Of a stretch of 64,000 nucleotides of DNA, positions 13,101 through 24,864 are shown piece by piece (positions within the stretch are counted from its first letter, which is position 1; every line of letters starts with the position of its first letter). Location: NCBI RefSeq assembly GCF_910592395.1, contig NC_088310.1:28351491-28415490 (forward strand), written 5' to 3'. Source of the DNA: Lineus longissimus. Lineage: Eukaryota; Nemertea; Pilidiophora; Heteronemertea; Lineidae. The position numbers and the translations under genes are program-made. A model generated the notes under the pieces. That model saw only the letters and a list, made by a program, of their open reading frames with translations, was not told where the DNA came from and did no database searches.

Positions 13101-13612
13101 TCAAAGGAAACACATCTTCATTGGCAGTAAGCATTCTTTCAGCATATTCCATAGTTGATGTTAATGTTCTTAGAAAGCTTCCCTGAGATGGACCAATGAT
13201 TGACAAGTGTTTCTGCAAGGATGATACTTTTGATTTGATTCTCAATGAAATATCAGATTTGTCCTCTAAGAAGTACTGAGCAGAAAACAGTGTATGACTT
13301 CATTGATTTCATATTCGTGTATTCATCACCGACTGGAATGATTTCAGAGAAAGTTTACCCTGTACAACTGGGTTAAGTTTGCATTTTCAATAGGGATCAT
13401 AACGTCAACTTATCGAAGCCTATCTTGTCTTTCTTTTTCAGCGATTCAAGATTCGAATTGAAGATCCTCCAAGACGTAAAAACATGGTATTCTTAGGTGG
13501 TGCTGTTCTTGCCGATATTATGAAAAATAAAGAAGATTTCTGGATGTCACGTCAAGAGTACCAGGAGAAGGGAATTGGCGTTCTAGAAAAATTGGGAGTG
13601 GCTCCTAAATAA
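10115..13612 (+). CDS. ACTR2: Actin-related protein 2 (Arp2/3 complex subunit)
   Basis: Eight exons, 10115-10162, 10641-10751, 11008-11220, 11547-11619, 11816-11952, 12311-12460, 12848-13126 and 13442-13612, give 1,182 nt and 393 aa (human ARP2 is 394). Actin-fold landmarks are intact: the phosphate-1 loop ([17 protein letters not shown]), LLTEPPMNP, the phosphate-2 loop [17 protein letters not shown], and [19 protein letters not shown]2 pairs with ARP3 to nucleate branched actin filaments when activated by WASP-family proteins. All junctions are GT-AG. Introns 2, 3, 4, 6 and 7 each contain a copy of one C/D-box snoRNA, so the gene also acts as a snoRNA host. Intron 5 has a low-complexity A/T stretch instead. 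Confidence 0.97.
10835..10911 (+). ncRNA. C/D-box snoRNA, copy 1, ACTR2 intron 2 (SNORD61-like target)
   Basis: Terminal stem TTTCTGC...GCAGAA encloses box C-like AGGATGA and box D CTGA (10901-10904). Just 5' of box D is the guide CCTCTAAGAAGTA, complementary to the 18S rRNA stretch TACTTCTTAGAGG. By the box D plus 5 rule it addresses the U equivalent to human Um1442, the vertebrate SNORD61 target. The copy ends about 96 nt before the intron's 3' splice site. Confidence 0.82.
11328..11406 (+). ncRNA. C/D-box snoRNA, copy 2, ACTR2 intron 3
   Basis: Same design as copy 1: stem GTTTCTAC/GTAGAAAC, box C-like AGGATGA, box D CTGA at 11395-11398, and the invariant guide block. One stem pair has changed on both sides relative to copy 1 (G-C to A-T), which supports a selected RNA stem. 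Confidence 0.82.
11671..11749 (+). ncRNA. C/D-box snoRNA, copy 3, ACTR2 intron 4
   Basis: Stem GTTTCTGT/ACAGAAAC, box C-like AGGATGA, box D CTGA at 11738-11741, and the same 18S guide. A different stem pair is exchanged compensatorily (C-G to T-A). It ends 66 nt before the 3' splice site, close to the spacing favoured by intronic C/D snoRNAs in animals. Confidence 0.84.
12050..12240. repeat. Low-complexity A/T tract in ACTR2 intron 5
   Basis: About 190 bp made almost entirely of A and T runs with many near-palindromic AAATTT steps. No snoRNA copy is present in this intron. Confidence 0.7.
12602..12684 (+). ncRNA. C/D-box snoRNA, copy 4, ACTR2 intron 6
   Basis: Box C-like AGGATGA, the invariant guide plus box D (CTGA at 12670-12673), and stem CTGC/GCAG extended by CACT/AGTG after a small bulge. 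The outer stem is the most altered of the five, so this is the copy most likely to be weakened. Confidence 0.75.
13209..13288 (+). ncRNA. C/D-box snoRNA, copy 5, ACTR2 intron 7
   Basis: Stem GTTTCTGC/GCAGAAAAC, box C-like AGGATGA, guide preceded by TTTGT, and box D CTGA at 13276-13279. The internal sequence differs from the other copies while the guide block is identical. Confidence 0.82.
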
Positions 13613-16034
13613 ACAGTTTAGACATTTATAAGAAGTGCAGGATTATATTTATGCTGTCTGGCAGGCCAGTCCTTGTGTTGCATCGATGCAGAGGATTCAT
13701 TGATATTTTCTATTGTTTTAGGGAAAGAACCGGCTTGTTTATTGTGGTATTCTGACCTAGAGTATTCCTTAGATTTCAATTTTCACCTAACACCACATGT
13801 TGTTGGCAAATCTTGGTAAACAGCAGCATTTTGTGTTGTCCTTGAGTTGTTCTGCTTTATAAAGTTTTCATCCATGACTAGGACACCGATCATGTAAACT
13901 CAAGGTTACTGCAAAACCTTTTATTTTATCGGCAGCAGAATCTAGAAGACATAGGTCCGAAAAAATTAAGGGGTTTACAATTTACAGATTAATTCAATGA
14001 ATTAGGTGGTCTTATTTAATCAATCAATTATCGCTTAAGAACTTAAAACCGCTAAAAATGGTAGTTTGACGCCTAATCTATATTTTACTGTATAAATACT
14101 GGTAGAAGATTGGTTCAATTGCATGTGAATAATCAGGTAACATTTCTATAGTTTGCATCAATCACAAGTGAAGATGCTACTTTTTAGCTGTAAGATGATG
14201 TGGATCGGACTCACTAGGAACAACGAAGTGTCTGTGCCTCACTCCAAGGCTTGAAATCACATTTCTGGTCACAATTGGTGTAAGCAGGAGCAGAAGACAC
14301 TGTGTGAAATGTGCTGTTAATTGGTGGCTATTAAACGGTGAAAGTTTAGTAATGTGGAGTTATTCATCCGTGCTGTGATTTGATTTAAATGGTGATGATT
14401 CAATGTTTGTTTGGCTTGATTATTAATGTAACTTATGTAATCTCAGACTTAATATAAGATCCATAGAAATCTACCATGTTAAAGCCTTTATTCTTTCTAA
14501 AATGTAGCTTGTTTCAGTCTGACCGTCACTACACTTGTTTAACCTAGTAAATCCTGCAACAGATGGGCACTTATTTCCAGTTTCCACTTTGATTATATCT
14601 AGGGCTTATTTAGCTTATAAATCGTATAGTTTGTTTTGAGGCTTTGTACTTACATGTAGTTATCCATGAAAGTCTAGACTGGTTGAGCCGGGAACTGTTA
14701 TGGATTGGTCAGGTTGTGGTTTGGGAGATTTCAGGATGGGGAAGAATTGGGGGGGGGGGGGGGGTATATTTTATAGATACTAAGTAAAGGGGAGGGTAGG
14801 ATCCATTCAATCCCAGTTAAAGTCATTCTTTGTCCGTAGCTCTCCGTACTGTTTTGATTTTGATTGAAATGGTTAAGTGCAGTATGTGCTCTCCTTAGTT
14901 TGTGCAGAATGGTTTCTGGATTGGGCTGGGAGATGAAAGTAAACTGGTAACTGTTGTACATGGATGCGCTATGTAAGAACAATTGGATTCACGTGTGGAT
15001 CGAGAACAAGGGTGTTTTGTGTATAGTTTAATTTACTGCTGTATAGTATTGTATATAATTTGAATAATATGAGTGTAGGGTCGTAGTATACAATATTGAG
15101 ACCTTTTTGGTGATTTCATTTATGTTTTTATGGATTTTTCTCTCAATTCTCCTTTAACCCTGTAAGCCCTGTGGACTTGGGTGGACCCTGGCTCTGATAG
15201 GAAACATACTGTATATTAGACACTGAAATGCTTGGAAATACAAAATGGAACTGATTTAGAATTTTGAAAACTTTCCTTGGCATCCTCGGTTTACATTACA
15301 CATGTTGTCAGTTATCATGGTCTTCTGGTTATGAAAATATGTGAAAAGAGCAGAGGGCCTTGAGTATTGAAGCTGTGTCTTGCAAGGAAGGGGTTAAAGG
15401 GGAGTCTTATGACCCATGCACCAGTTGATCACATCCAAGAACAACAGTGTACTGGCCCTGTATACTTTCTCAAGATTTGTAAAACAAATAATGACCAAAT
15501 ACTTTTCAAAGAGAGATATGTTTAGTTGCTTTGTTTACTTGTTGAGCTGGTGAGAGAGGAAATTCAAGTTGATAGATGCAGACATGATATGTGCACTTTT
15601 GGGCATTCCACAGATCTATTGAGAAGCCCACTTGTCGATTCATTTGTTTCCCGCCACGAAAGATGTGCGAAAGCTTTTCCTATGACTGAACATGCCCTGC
15701 TTTGCTTGGTGAGAGTTGATGTGCAGAGCAAGTTTCAAGCTTCCTGCAGATAATTGGACTCTAGTCATATGCATGGTAAAGTGAGTACTTGTCTAGTATT
15801 CATGTAATCGCTGATGATAATTAAGTTGTCCATTACTCATCAAGTGTCCCTGACAATACCTTATCCTATATTGACTTGGTGGTCTCCATGTAGGTCATGG
15901 ACGGTGATAGTGAGACATGGCCTGTGGAAAAATGCCCAGTATTGGTCAAGGGTTATAGTCATGTGGCATATGTCCTTCAGAAGTTAGTCTGCATGCTTGT
16001 AGTTTTGTGGTTGTAGTTGTCCAGCAAAGGAAGA
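13613..16034. other. ACTR2 3' UTR and intergenic region
   Basis: No supported gene. It contains the ACTR2 3' UTR (an ATTAAA at 14330-14335 is a possible poly(A) signal) and a run of about 14-15 G near 14750-14764. The promoter and any untranslated exon of the SLC46-like gene should lie towards 16 kb. Confidence 0.5.
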
Positions 16035-19000
16035 ATGGCTGACGTTAAACCAATTAATGACTCCACTGAGAACAGTGATGAGGAAACGCCTCTCATTGCA
16101 TCACAACCAAAATGGCGGCAACCAAGAACGATCGTAGTCGAACCCTTGCTGTGCATTGTGGCTATGTGTTGGAAAGGTCGGATTCCTCTGATACAGTACT
16201 ACCTCACGGAACGGTTTACTTCACAGAATCCAGTGCTTTCAAATGAATCGTATGCTCCTCTAACGAATGGGAATGATACATGTTCTAGCAACCGCAGTGA
16301 CCCATGGTACATAGCAACTCAACATGTCCAGGAAAAGACCTCGCAATGGATACTCTATCAAAACATGGTGATGTTCACTTTGGCCTTGCTTTCTGTGCCA
16401 TTTTACGGTGCGTTTTCTGACTACGCTGGCAGACGCATTGTCCTTTTGATCCCCTGTGTGGGCTTTGCACTCCACATGTTGGTGAATACATTGGTGATCT
16501 TTCTGAACCTGGAGCCGTGGATAATGCTCATAGGAGCAGCGATCGATGGCATCAGTGGTTCACCGAGAGCATTATCTATGGCAGCTTGGGCGTACATCGC
16601 TGACACGAACGTCAAAGAAGCACGTGCGAGACGCTTTGTCTTGTTGGAGGCCTGCTACGGCTTTGCATCAGGAGCTGCTCAGATTGCTCTTGGGTATTGG
16701 ATAAAAGCAACAAGTATACTACCTCCCTCTATATTTCTGACAGGATGTCTGTTGTTCTGCTTCATCTATATCATGTTCTTCGTCCCTGAGCCACGAGTCC
16801 TGAGAAGAGAGAGACTTGGTGTCTGTGACTATCTGTCTGGTATGGTGCAGGTTTATACCAAGAAAGATCCTGATGGACAACGTCATCGAGGACAGCTCCT
16901 GATACTCCTACTTGCCTTGTTCCTTTACGTCACACCAGGGACAAACAAGGCATCCTTGCTGACCCTCTTTACGACAGACCCTCCTCTCTGTTGGGGAGCT
17001 GTCTTAGTTAGTTATAGTTATGGTGCGATCTACACCTCTGAGAACCTCGGCGGTCTGGTGGGTGTACTGGTCTTCAAGCGGCTTGGCCTGACTGAAGCTG
17101 GGATAGGTGTGGTCTCATTACTCTCTGCCTTGCCTTGTTATGTCATGATTGCATTTAGTTGGAAGACTTGGATGGTTTTCGTTGGTAAGTTGAATCATAT
17201 TGACCCTCTGGATCAAATGCTCCACTTCCTTCCAAATTGTAGTCTGTCGGTCTCGTAACAAAACCCACTGAAGTGTTCCCATATCAAGGGTGTGGTTTTC
17301 CACAGCCAAGTTGCAGTCAGCTGCTGAGAGATGTGTCAATCAGTGTCTTGTCATAAAAGGCGTAATATTCAAATCTCAGTGGTCATTCACCTTGGTTCAC
17401 ATGCTAAAATCCAAAGAGGACCTCATCTGTCTTCAGTAAAACATCAAATCAGACCATTGACTGGTTGTGCTTCTGTCCCATTATCAGGCCACATCCACGC
17501 CCACATTCATAAATCTCATGCCATATTCTTTTCAGCAAGTGTGTTTGTGTTATTCGGCAACCTGATATATCCCATGATCGTGACCCTCATATCAAATGCC
17601 TGCGAAGCCAATGTCCAAGGTTCGTATCCTGTGTAGATGGATGTAGTAGGTGCTGGGGGTCTTTAGAGCTCTGTCTCTCTTCAGCGCTCTCCACTGTATC
17701 AAGGGAAATGTACTGTCGGGCATTGCCCACAGTCATGTTAGAGCCAGATGTTCCTGGGTGTTGTGTCTGGAGGATTGTGAGGTTGTCCTCTCTCATAATC
17801 AACAGGTGTCTTCGGGAAGAAGTCACAACCTGGAGGAGAGAGAGAAGATGGCTTAGTTGTTGTCGCTGGTCTAGTCTCACCAGGTTGGATGTGCCTCTTT
17901 AGAGACACTATGTTACCCCAGCACATGGTGTTGTGCTGTTGGATGTGAATGTCCCTTAAATTGACACATCCAACCCTCATTGCTACCAAGAGACAGCTGT
18001 TCCAGTGAGAGCAGTATTTGGCTTCGCATCTCCAGCTTGATGACAAGACCTGGTGCTTAGCCAGAAAATCGTCCCTGGATGGTGTGGAGTAGAGCATTAA
18101 CGCTACAATGAAGTCTTCTCTTCCAGGTTCAGCGATGTCAGGAGTCATCTGGATTGACACGCTCTGTTCCCTCTTTGGAGGTGTGCTGCTCAATGAGATA
18201 TATCAGGAGACACTCTTCTTTATGAATGGGTTTGTCTTCCTCGTCTGTGGTGGCATGGTTGGCCTGAGTCTTCTTGTCTTCATTTGGTAAGTGTGCTGAA
18301 CCTGATCCAAAAACCTGGAGAAGCTTTTCGTTATTATCTGGTTTCTGTCATTTTAGCCAATATGAGCTTAACATACGGCTGGTGTAATAGGTAGAATTGG
18401 TCCGTCTTTCACAACCAATGGCTGGTGTAGCAGGAGGAATGGTACCCTGTCTTTCATAACCTGTGGCTGGTGTAGCAGGAGGAATGGTACCCTGTCTTTC
18501 ATAACCTGTGGCTGGTGTAGCAGGAGGAATGGTCCCCTGTCTGTCACAACCTGTGGCTGGTGTAGCAGGAGGAATGGTACCCTGTCTTTCATAACTTGTG
18601 GCTGGTGTAGCAGGAGGAATGGTACCCTGTCTTTCATAACCTGTGGCTGGTGTAGCAGGAGGAATGGTACCCTGTCTTTCATAACCTGTGGCTGGTGTAG
18701 CAGGAGGAATGGTACCCTGTCTTTCACAACCTGTGGCTGGTGTAGCAGGAGGAATAGTCCCCTGTCTTTCACAACTTGTGGCTGGTGTAGCAGGAGGAAT
18801 AGTCCCCTGTCTTTCACAACCTGTGGCTGGTGTAGCAGGAGGAATAGTCCCCTTTCTTTCACAACTTGTGGCTGGTGTAGCAGGAGGAATAGTCCCCTGT
18901 CTTTCACAACCTGTGGCTGGTGTAGTAGGAGGAACAGTCTCCTGTCTTTCACAACCTGTAGCTGGTGTAGCAGGAGGAATAGTCCCCTGTCTTTCACAAC

Positions 19001-19863
19001 CTGTGGCTGGTGTGGCAGGAGGAACAGTCTCCTGTCTTTCACAACCTGTAGCTGGTGTAGCAGGAGGAATAGTCCCCTGTCTTTCACAACCTGTAGCTGG
19101 TGTGGTAGGAGGAACAGTCTCCTGTCTTTCACAACCTGTGGCTGGTGTGGCAGGAGGAATAGTCCCCTGTCTTTCACAACCTGTGGCTGGTGTGGCAGGA
19201 GGATTAGTCCCCTGTCTTTCACAACCTGTAGCTGGTGTGGCAGGAGGAGTAGTCCCCTGTCTTTCACAACCTGTAGCTGGTGTGGCAGGAGGATTAGTCC
19301 CCTGTCTTTCACAACCTGTGACTGGTGTAGCAGGAGGAATAGTCCCCTGTCTTTCACAACCTGTGGCTGGTGTGGCAGGAGGAATAGTCCCCTGTCTTTC
19401 ACAACCTGTGGCTGGTGTGGCAGGAGGAATAGTCCACTGTCTTTCACAACTTGTGGCTGGTGTGGCAGGAGGAGTAGTCCCCTGTCTTTCACAACTTGTG
19501 GCTGGTGTAGCAGGAGGAACAGTCTCCTGTCTTTCACAACTTGTGGCTGGTGTAGCAGGAGGATTAGTCCCCTGTCTTTCGCAACCTGTGGCTGGTGTAG
19601 CAGGAGGAACAGTCCCCTGTCTTTCACAACCTGTGGCTGGTGTAGTAGGAGGAACATTCTCCTGTCTTTCACAACCTGTGGCTGGTGTAGCAGGAGGAAT
19701 GTACAGACCATTGTCCTTCATGAAAGTGCCTTGTGTGGGAGGCGATTGACATCGAAAGAATATCTTTGCCGAGTTTGTACAAAAATGTAAGTTACTCTAC
19801 AATTCAATCTTATTTTGCAGTGCAACTTTCGTGATAAAACAGCCACAGCATGTGCCAAAGTAA
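16035..19863 (+). CDS. SLC46-family (proton-coupled folate transporter-like) MFS transporter
   Basis: Four exons, 16035-17184, 17536-17619, 18127-18286 and 19821-19863, give 478 aa, the size of SLC46A1-A3. The hydrophilic N-terminus has an ETPLI motif that may serve as an acidic dileucine sorting signal. A hydrophobic segment then precedes the long loop after TM1, which carries NES and NGT glycosylation sequons. MFS signature between TM2 and TM3: FSDYAGRR. About 11-12 hydrophobic segments are visible. The family imports folates, or exports muropeptides and other solutes from lysosomes, by proton coupling; the substrate here cannot be assigned. The last residues (CATFVIKQPQHVPK) are in exon 4, beyond an intron filled by a minisatellite. 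The exon 2 donor is a weak GTTCGT. The ATG at 16035 is the first Met in frame. Confidence 0.85.
18376..19700. repeat. 45-bp minisatellite, array 1, in the last SLC46-like intron
   Basis: Twenty-eight full 45-bp units run head to tail from 18421 to 19680, with a degenerate unit before and a partial one after. Unit landmarks are GCTGGTGTAGCAGGAGGAAT, then CCCTGTCTTTCACAACCTGTG. Units at 18421-18735 mostly share GGTACCC and CATAAC variants, the rest AGTCCCC and CACAAC, so the array is homogenised in blocks. The period is a multiple of three and lacks stops, so long frames stay open on both strands. Several frames are open at once, and the array sits in an intron, so I do not call a protein. Confidence 0.95.
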
Positions 19864-20092
19864 AGCTGTCTGATGAGGTCCACAAGACTCCTGGAGCAGT
19901 CCATTGCGTCATCCTAATTGGGTCTCCTTATGTGAGGAACGAGGTCGGTCCACTGCATCCTGAGTGTAGTCTCCACCATCATGCAGCATGTTAGGACAAA
20001 TTGCCCAACTCATGAGATCAGAGGAAGGGAAGGGACCATCACAAATTACTTCACAGAATACAAAAAGATACAAGAGAGTTGCAATATTTCAA

Positions 20093-20098
20093 TTTATT
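20093..20098 (-). terminator. Poly(A) signal of glucosidase copy A
   Basis: AATAAA on the minus strand about 200 bp after the stop at 20295. The 430 bp between the convergent SLC46-like and glucosidase stops (19864-20294) hold only 3' UTR sequence. Confidence 0.5.
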
Positions 20099-20294
20099 CA
20101 TCACATCATTATTTGCCAATCAGCCCAACTATAGGGTAATAACTAACATACATCTAGTAATTCGTGACAGTTCATTCACACAACAGATTGGTGCAGTGCA
20201 GCACTAGTAGCCGTCAATATTAACCACATTTGGGACGATAAACAATGATTTTCGGAAGTCCAGACTCAGAATAATTAACCTGCCCCACTTTACC

Positions 20295-23200
20295 CTACAG
20301 TCGAATTATCTTTGCCTTCTCAAGGCCGATCCTGTGAGGTCTATCACAGTGCAATATATCCTCTCGTCCTGTTGATAAAGTTATCACATTAAACAGTTGG
20401 AAATGATCTTGCGTACTGGTCAATGTGATATCCAGTCCATCCTCCTGGATACAGAAGGTAAACACACCTCCTTGATAACTAATACCAGTGAGAGTCAACC
20501 TGGTGACTTGGTCAGGAAGACTTGGATTGAACTCGAGGTGGTCCTGTCTGATCCTGAAACCACCGTATCCAAATATCATCGACTGTAGAAGTCCTCCCAT
20601 GCCCGTGATGAAGTTGACTCCTCCCTGTCCACCTATCACCTCACTCCAAACCTATAAAGACAAGACAATTAAAGTAAGATAAACCTCTGACAGAGAGACA
20701 TACCAGACTATCAAGGCAGATTACATTCGTCCTTATGATCCTTACTCACTCCCCAAGACAACACAAGGTTGCGAGATACATCTGGAATATGTAGAACCTC
20801 ACCTGGAAAGGTTGCTGGACATGTTTCATGTTCTTCATGAGAAGTGTATGCGCCTTGTCATACTCAGCCAGCTCTAACCACCCGATAGCTGACATGGTCC
20901 ACGTCATTGCTGGACCTTCTGGGTCGGTCACCTGAGAAGGCAAACAATCGTTTAAAACAGAAGAATGACTCTCTCGAGGGTGTTTCTGAGGGCCTCAGTT
21001 TGATTCCCAGTCATCATGAAAAGTGACTTTCTCAGGTGACAAACTTCTCTCCGGGGTCACCTGTTTCCTTCTACACATCATTACAAATTGCTCAATACTG
21101 TTTATCGAGTAAGTCATGACCTTGACAGAGACCCTAACCTCATAACCATAGATTTTACAGCGCATGTACTTACCGCATCATAAAACGTGAGATCGTTCCT
21201 TCTGACATGTTCAGGCATGTCCATCATGAGTGGGAATCCCAACAGGATCACGTCTGCTTGTTTGATGGGGTAACCTGAAATCATAAATTGTTACCGCTCG
21301 AATGATCTTTGCTGAGAAGAATCAAATTAAGACATATTTGGATCAGAAAATTTCTAATGCCCTCTTCGGTAGACTTAAAGGAAGACAACTGTATGCTCAG
21401 GCCACCCTGAACTAACGTGTAGAGCCTACAGAGATACAACCAAAAGGTGGTAGAATCTTCATGCAGGCTGTGTTTTCCCCTCAGAGCTCAACTGGACTTA
21501 GTATTAATGGAAGCCGCAGAAACCATCCTAAGATCCAAACTGAGAGTTCAAACAGAAGAGACACTTTGAAAAAAATAATGAGAAAACGTTGCAACTCACC
21601 TCGCCTGTATCCTTCGAATTCTGGATGGAACTGTTCATCTTCGTCAAACAGAATAACCAAGTCATCTGCTATCTTGAGCCAGTTGGGGTCACCGGTCGAG
21701 TTGATCTGAAGAGATCGACTGATGTCCTCATCAGCTCTCAGAGCAAGGCTTGCCACATAGTTAGTGTAGACCGAGTTATGAATGGATTGGCGCATTTCAT
21801 CTGGAGGCATCACACCTGGAAAACACATATCAGTCCTAAGTGTAAGATATCTTTTAACTCCTGAATCGGTGAAGTATTATTAAGTACAAAATCATGCAAA
21901 TGCAGTACATTCATGCTGTGTTGCAGTGCATAGTTCAGGTCCAAAGTCATTTTTCATGGGACATGGTGATGAGCTCTCCACAAGGGAGAAAATCACTCGA
22001 CTCAAAAACCTATCACTGTTGCAGGACACTTACTGAGGATTTCAAACTTCCTCTTGTTCTGATCGTAGCTGACTCTACCGTCCCAGAATCGACTGATAGC
22101 GGTAACAAGCTCACGGCCGCCTTCCTCAACATAGAAGTCAACATCTTTTGTCATGCACATGTACTGTCTGAAGGCAAAGGATATGTCTCCAGAAATGTGG
22201 ATCTCATTCTTTGCATAGACTTCACCGGGACAAACCTCATGACCTGAAATAAAGACCCACATGATTGGTAAACAAGTCATGAAAAAGAAATGGAGTTTTG
22301 AATATGAGATCCTGACAAACTACGTCAACTTAAAACAACAAATAGCCAAATAGAGTGTCATCAAAACTCTGCAGTGATGCTCAATATTATCAATTACACC
22401 TGGTTCATTTTATCTTTGATGGAATAAAGTCATCATATTCTCATTTAAAGCCCCCATCGCTACTCACCAGTGTAAGCAATCTCCCAAGGAAATTGAGCTC
22501 CAATATTTCCATTCAGCTTGGCGTTTTCTTTAGCTGCTGCCAGGGTGCGTAACCTTGTGCGGAGGAGGAGCTTGCCCAAGTCAGGGAACATCATTAGAAC
22601 ACCAGGGTACATCCACGTGTCTTGGTCCCAGAACACATGCCCAAGATAATCCTGACGAAGACGAGGGTTGATATATTATCTTGATAGAAGAATAGCAACA
22701 AAGGCCTACTTGTTAAGTGGTAAGATTAATAAGCCGTACATCATGGATTCAATAATAGACACGAACACATCACATTGCTTCTGACCTTAGGCAAGTCACT
22801 TTACTTCAGTTTAGCTCACCTCTGATGTATCCCCATGCGCCAGGTCTGAGGGGCTCAACCCAATGAAAGGATCAGATGGATCATACTCCAGCTGGATGCT
22901 GCTGAGGATGTAGTACATGGCTCCAGACACGGCCCGGGCCAGGGGGAGGTTACCCTCCAAGATGATAGCGCTCCTGGTCCACAGGGCATGCCAGGCAGCG
23001 ACATGCGACTGTAGGAGCTTGTCTGTTAGTGAATGGATGATGGCTGGAAAAGGAAATAATGTCTTACGACAAATCCATCGTTTGACAACTGAGAAGTAAC
23101 ACATATTCTGCATTTGCACTTGGAAAACAAGGTCACTAAATGTTTGCTGAAAAGCTTGAACTTCAAAATGTAAGTGGTGATTTAGCAAGGTGTAGACCTA

Positions 23201-24864
23201 CCTAATGCATATGACCTCCTGGCATCCCGTCTGTCTTGAGCAAAAGAAGCATAGAACAACCACTTGATGCGCTGCGCTTTCTCAGTGGATGGGACAGGTG
23301 GCACAACCAAGGATGACAGCAAGGGATCATAGTAAATGTGGATGCTTTGGCGACCGGATGTCAGCGTTTCTGAGGTGTATGTTGTACCACGCATGTACCT
23401 AGAACAAGTCATCAAAGCAGTGAAAGGCTGGCTTCCTTCATCAAAGGTGAATCTCACATTGTCTATACGGTTATGCTGAAAAGTCTTTTGCGATTTGATA
23501 GACGAGACAATGGTGACATCCCTGGTGAAGTTAGTAACCTGATATCAAGTTTCAATTGCGTGCACAGGAATGAATCAATATGAAACATGAAACAAGGAAG
23601 GTAAGTTGACCAAGAAGTGGTCCTGTCCAAACGTAAAACACTGAAAACAAATGGAAATGAACTGATACAAACCCTTACTTCCGACGATTACTTCGACGAT
23701 CAAATCGGATATCATAACTTTTCTTGCCTTTGTTGTTTTTCAAAAACACTTTCAAGGCCGTCTGGTTTTCCTTGTGTATCCTGATGACATCGATCTCAGT
23801 CACAAGTAGATGGGTCTTTTGGCGGTGGGCGTAGACCTTCTTCTCTAAGATGAAGTCATCACCGTAGATCGTCTCCAAGTACATTCCTGAAAGAATCACA
23901 AATCACGACGAACCTAAAATTACTTAGATGAGAGCCAAGAGACAACTAGGACATTTTTAGAACACAATTTTGGCAAGAAACCTACGCTGAAATGACACTA
24001 ACTTTCACTGAAGGAAATCATCATATTGTAGACTGGTCACACTATGCTACCAAAAGCATCAGTCATTGTCACACTATTAGCAATACTTGATAACTGATCT
24101 TACCATTCATCATGTTAAGCGTGTATAAACGCCTTGGTTCCACATTAAATCTCGGTTCGAATCTGTCAATGATGCAGGACACCATTGAGGGAATCCTTGC
24201 CCTGTGACTGTGCCCCCCTCGTCCATTATAAAACCCATTCATCAGGATTGTATCGCTGTCCACAACTGTGCCAACGTGACCATTACCAACACTCGTCATG
24301 AAACATGCATCTGGCAGCCTGTAAAGAAGCAAAATACAATTGAATGACTTGGGTCAAATAGGTCATACCCAACAAGAATCAAGTATGTCATTTTCAACCA
24401 GGACAATGTCTTGAGCTGCTAACTTGGATGATACCACAATCATATCACACAAATCAGGCATCTTTTTCACATAAACACTTACGTCTCATTAGATATGATG
24501 AAAGCATCTTGAGGGATGAGATGCTCGATCGAGGGCAGAGCAGCAGACCTCACGGCATAGGACCTCCCATCATGAATCTGAGTGTACATAGATATATTCA
24601 AAGTCCCCGATATCTCCTCTATCCCCCTGTGCAAACTCTCATGGATGGAATCGGAAGTGCCATCTCCTGAAAGATGATTTCACAAAATTATAACTTTCAA
24701 GAGGCAAAATGTTCGGAAAAGCTTAAAATGAATATAAGACCTACTACTAAACTTACCACTTTCTGTTCCATTATCTGGGATCTCAGATATGACCGTTTCT
24801 GATCTTGTTGCCAGCACAAAACAGAACAGGAAGAGAGACAGAGGGATCCTTGAACCACAGGAGC
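20295..24864 (-). CDS. GH65-type glucosidase, PGGHG/ATHL1 family, copy A (secretory)
   Basis: Twelve exons, all in phase: 24864-24757, 24666-24483, 24318-24104, 23886-23679, 23398-23202, 23043-22820, 22651-22468, 22243-22034, 21815-21600, 21274-21174, 20931-20813 and 20651-20295, giving about 774 aa plus a missing first exon. The (alpha/alpha)6 core has FWDQDTWMYPGVL, NGNIGAQFPWE and CPGEVYAKNEIHISGD. In human PGGHG a Glu in the corresponding block is catalytic. VMPPDE and NNSVYTNY-like motifs follow. The family removes the glucose of glucosyl-galactosyl-hydroxylysine on collagen. The first visible exon encodes a hydrophobic RIPLSLFLFCFVLATRS segment like a signal peptide, suggesting secretory entry, unlike the cytosolic vertebrate enzyme. 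The initiator Met lies in an unseen upstream exon. Confidence 0.87.

Noticed and set aside
17587-18193. Minus-strand frames of 97 and 151 aa in SLC46-like intron 2
   Set aside because: No domain or motif recognised and no splice partners. They could be remnants of a mobile element, but I cannot support that.
18348-19749. Repeat proteins of about 350-457 aa on both strands of array 1
   Set aside because: They come from a stop-free 45-bp unit and several frames are open at once. The array lies in a well-supported intron.
23399-23560. Possible extra exon in glucosidase A (VTNFTRDVTIVSS frame)
   Set aside because: Joining 23679 directly to 23398 keeps phase (AA plus G) and matches copy B, while the extra exon would put the following exon out of frame.
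24145-24165. GGTTCGAATCTG resembling a tRNA T-arm
   Set aside because: It lies inside a coding exon of glucosidase copy A and no acceptor or anticodon arms can be paired around it.
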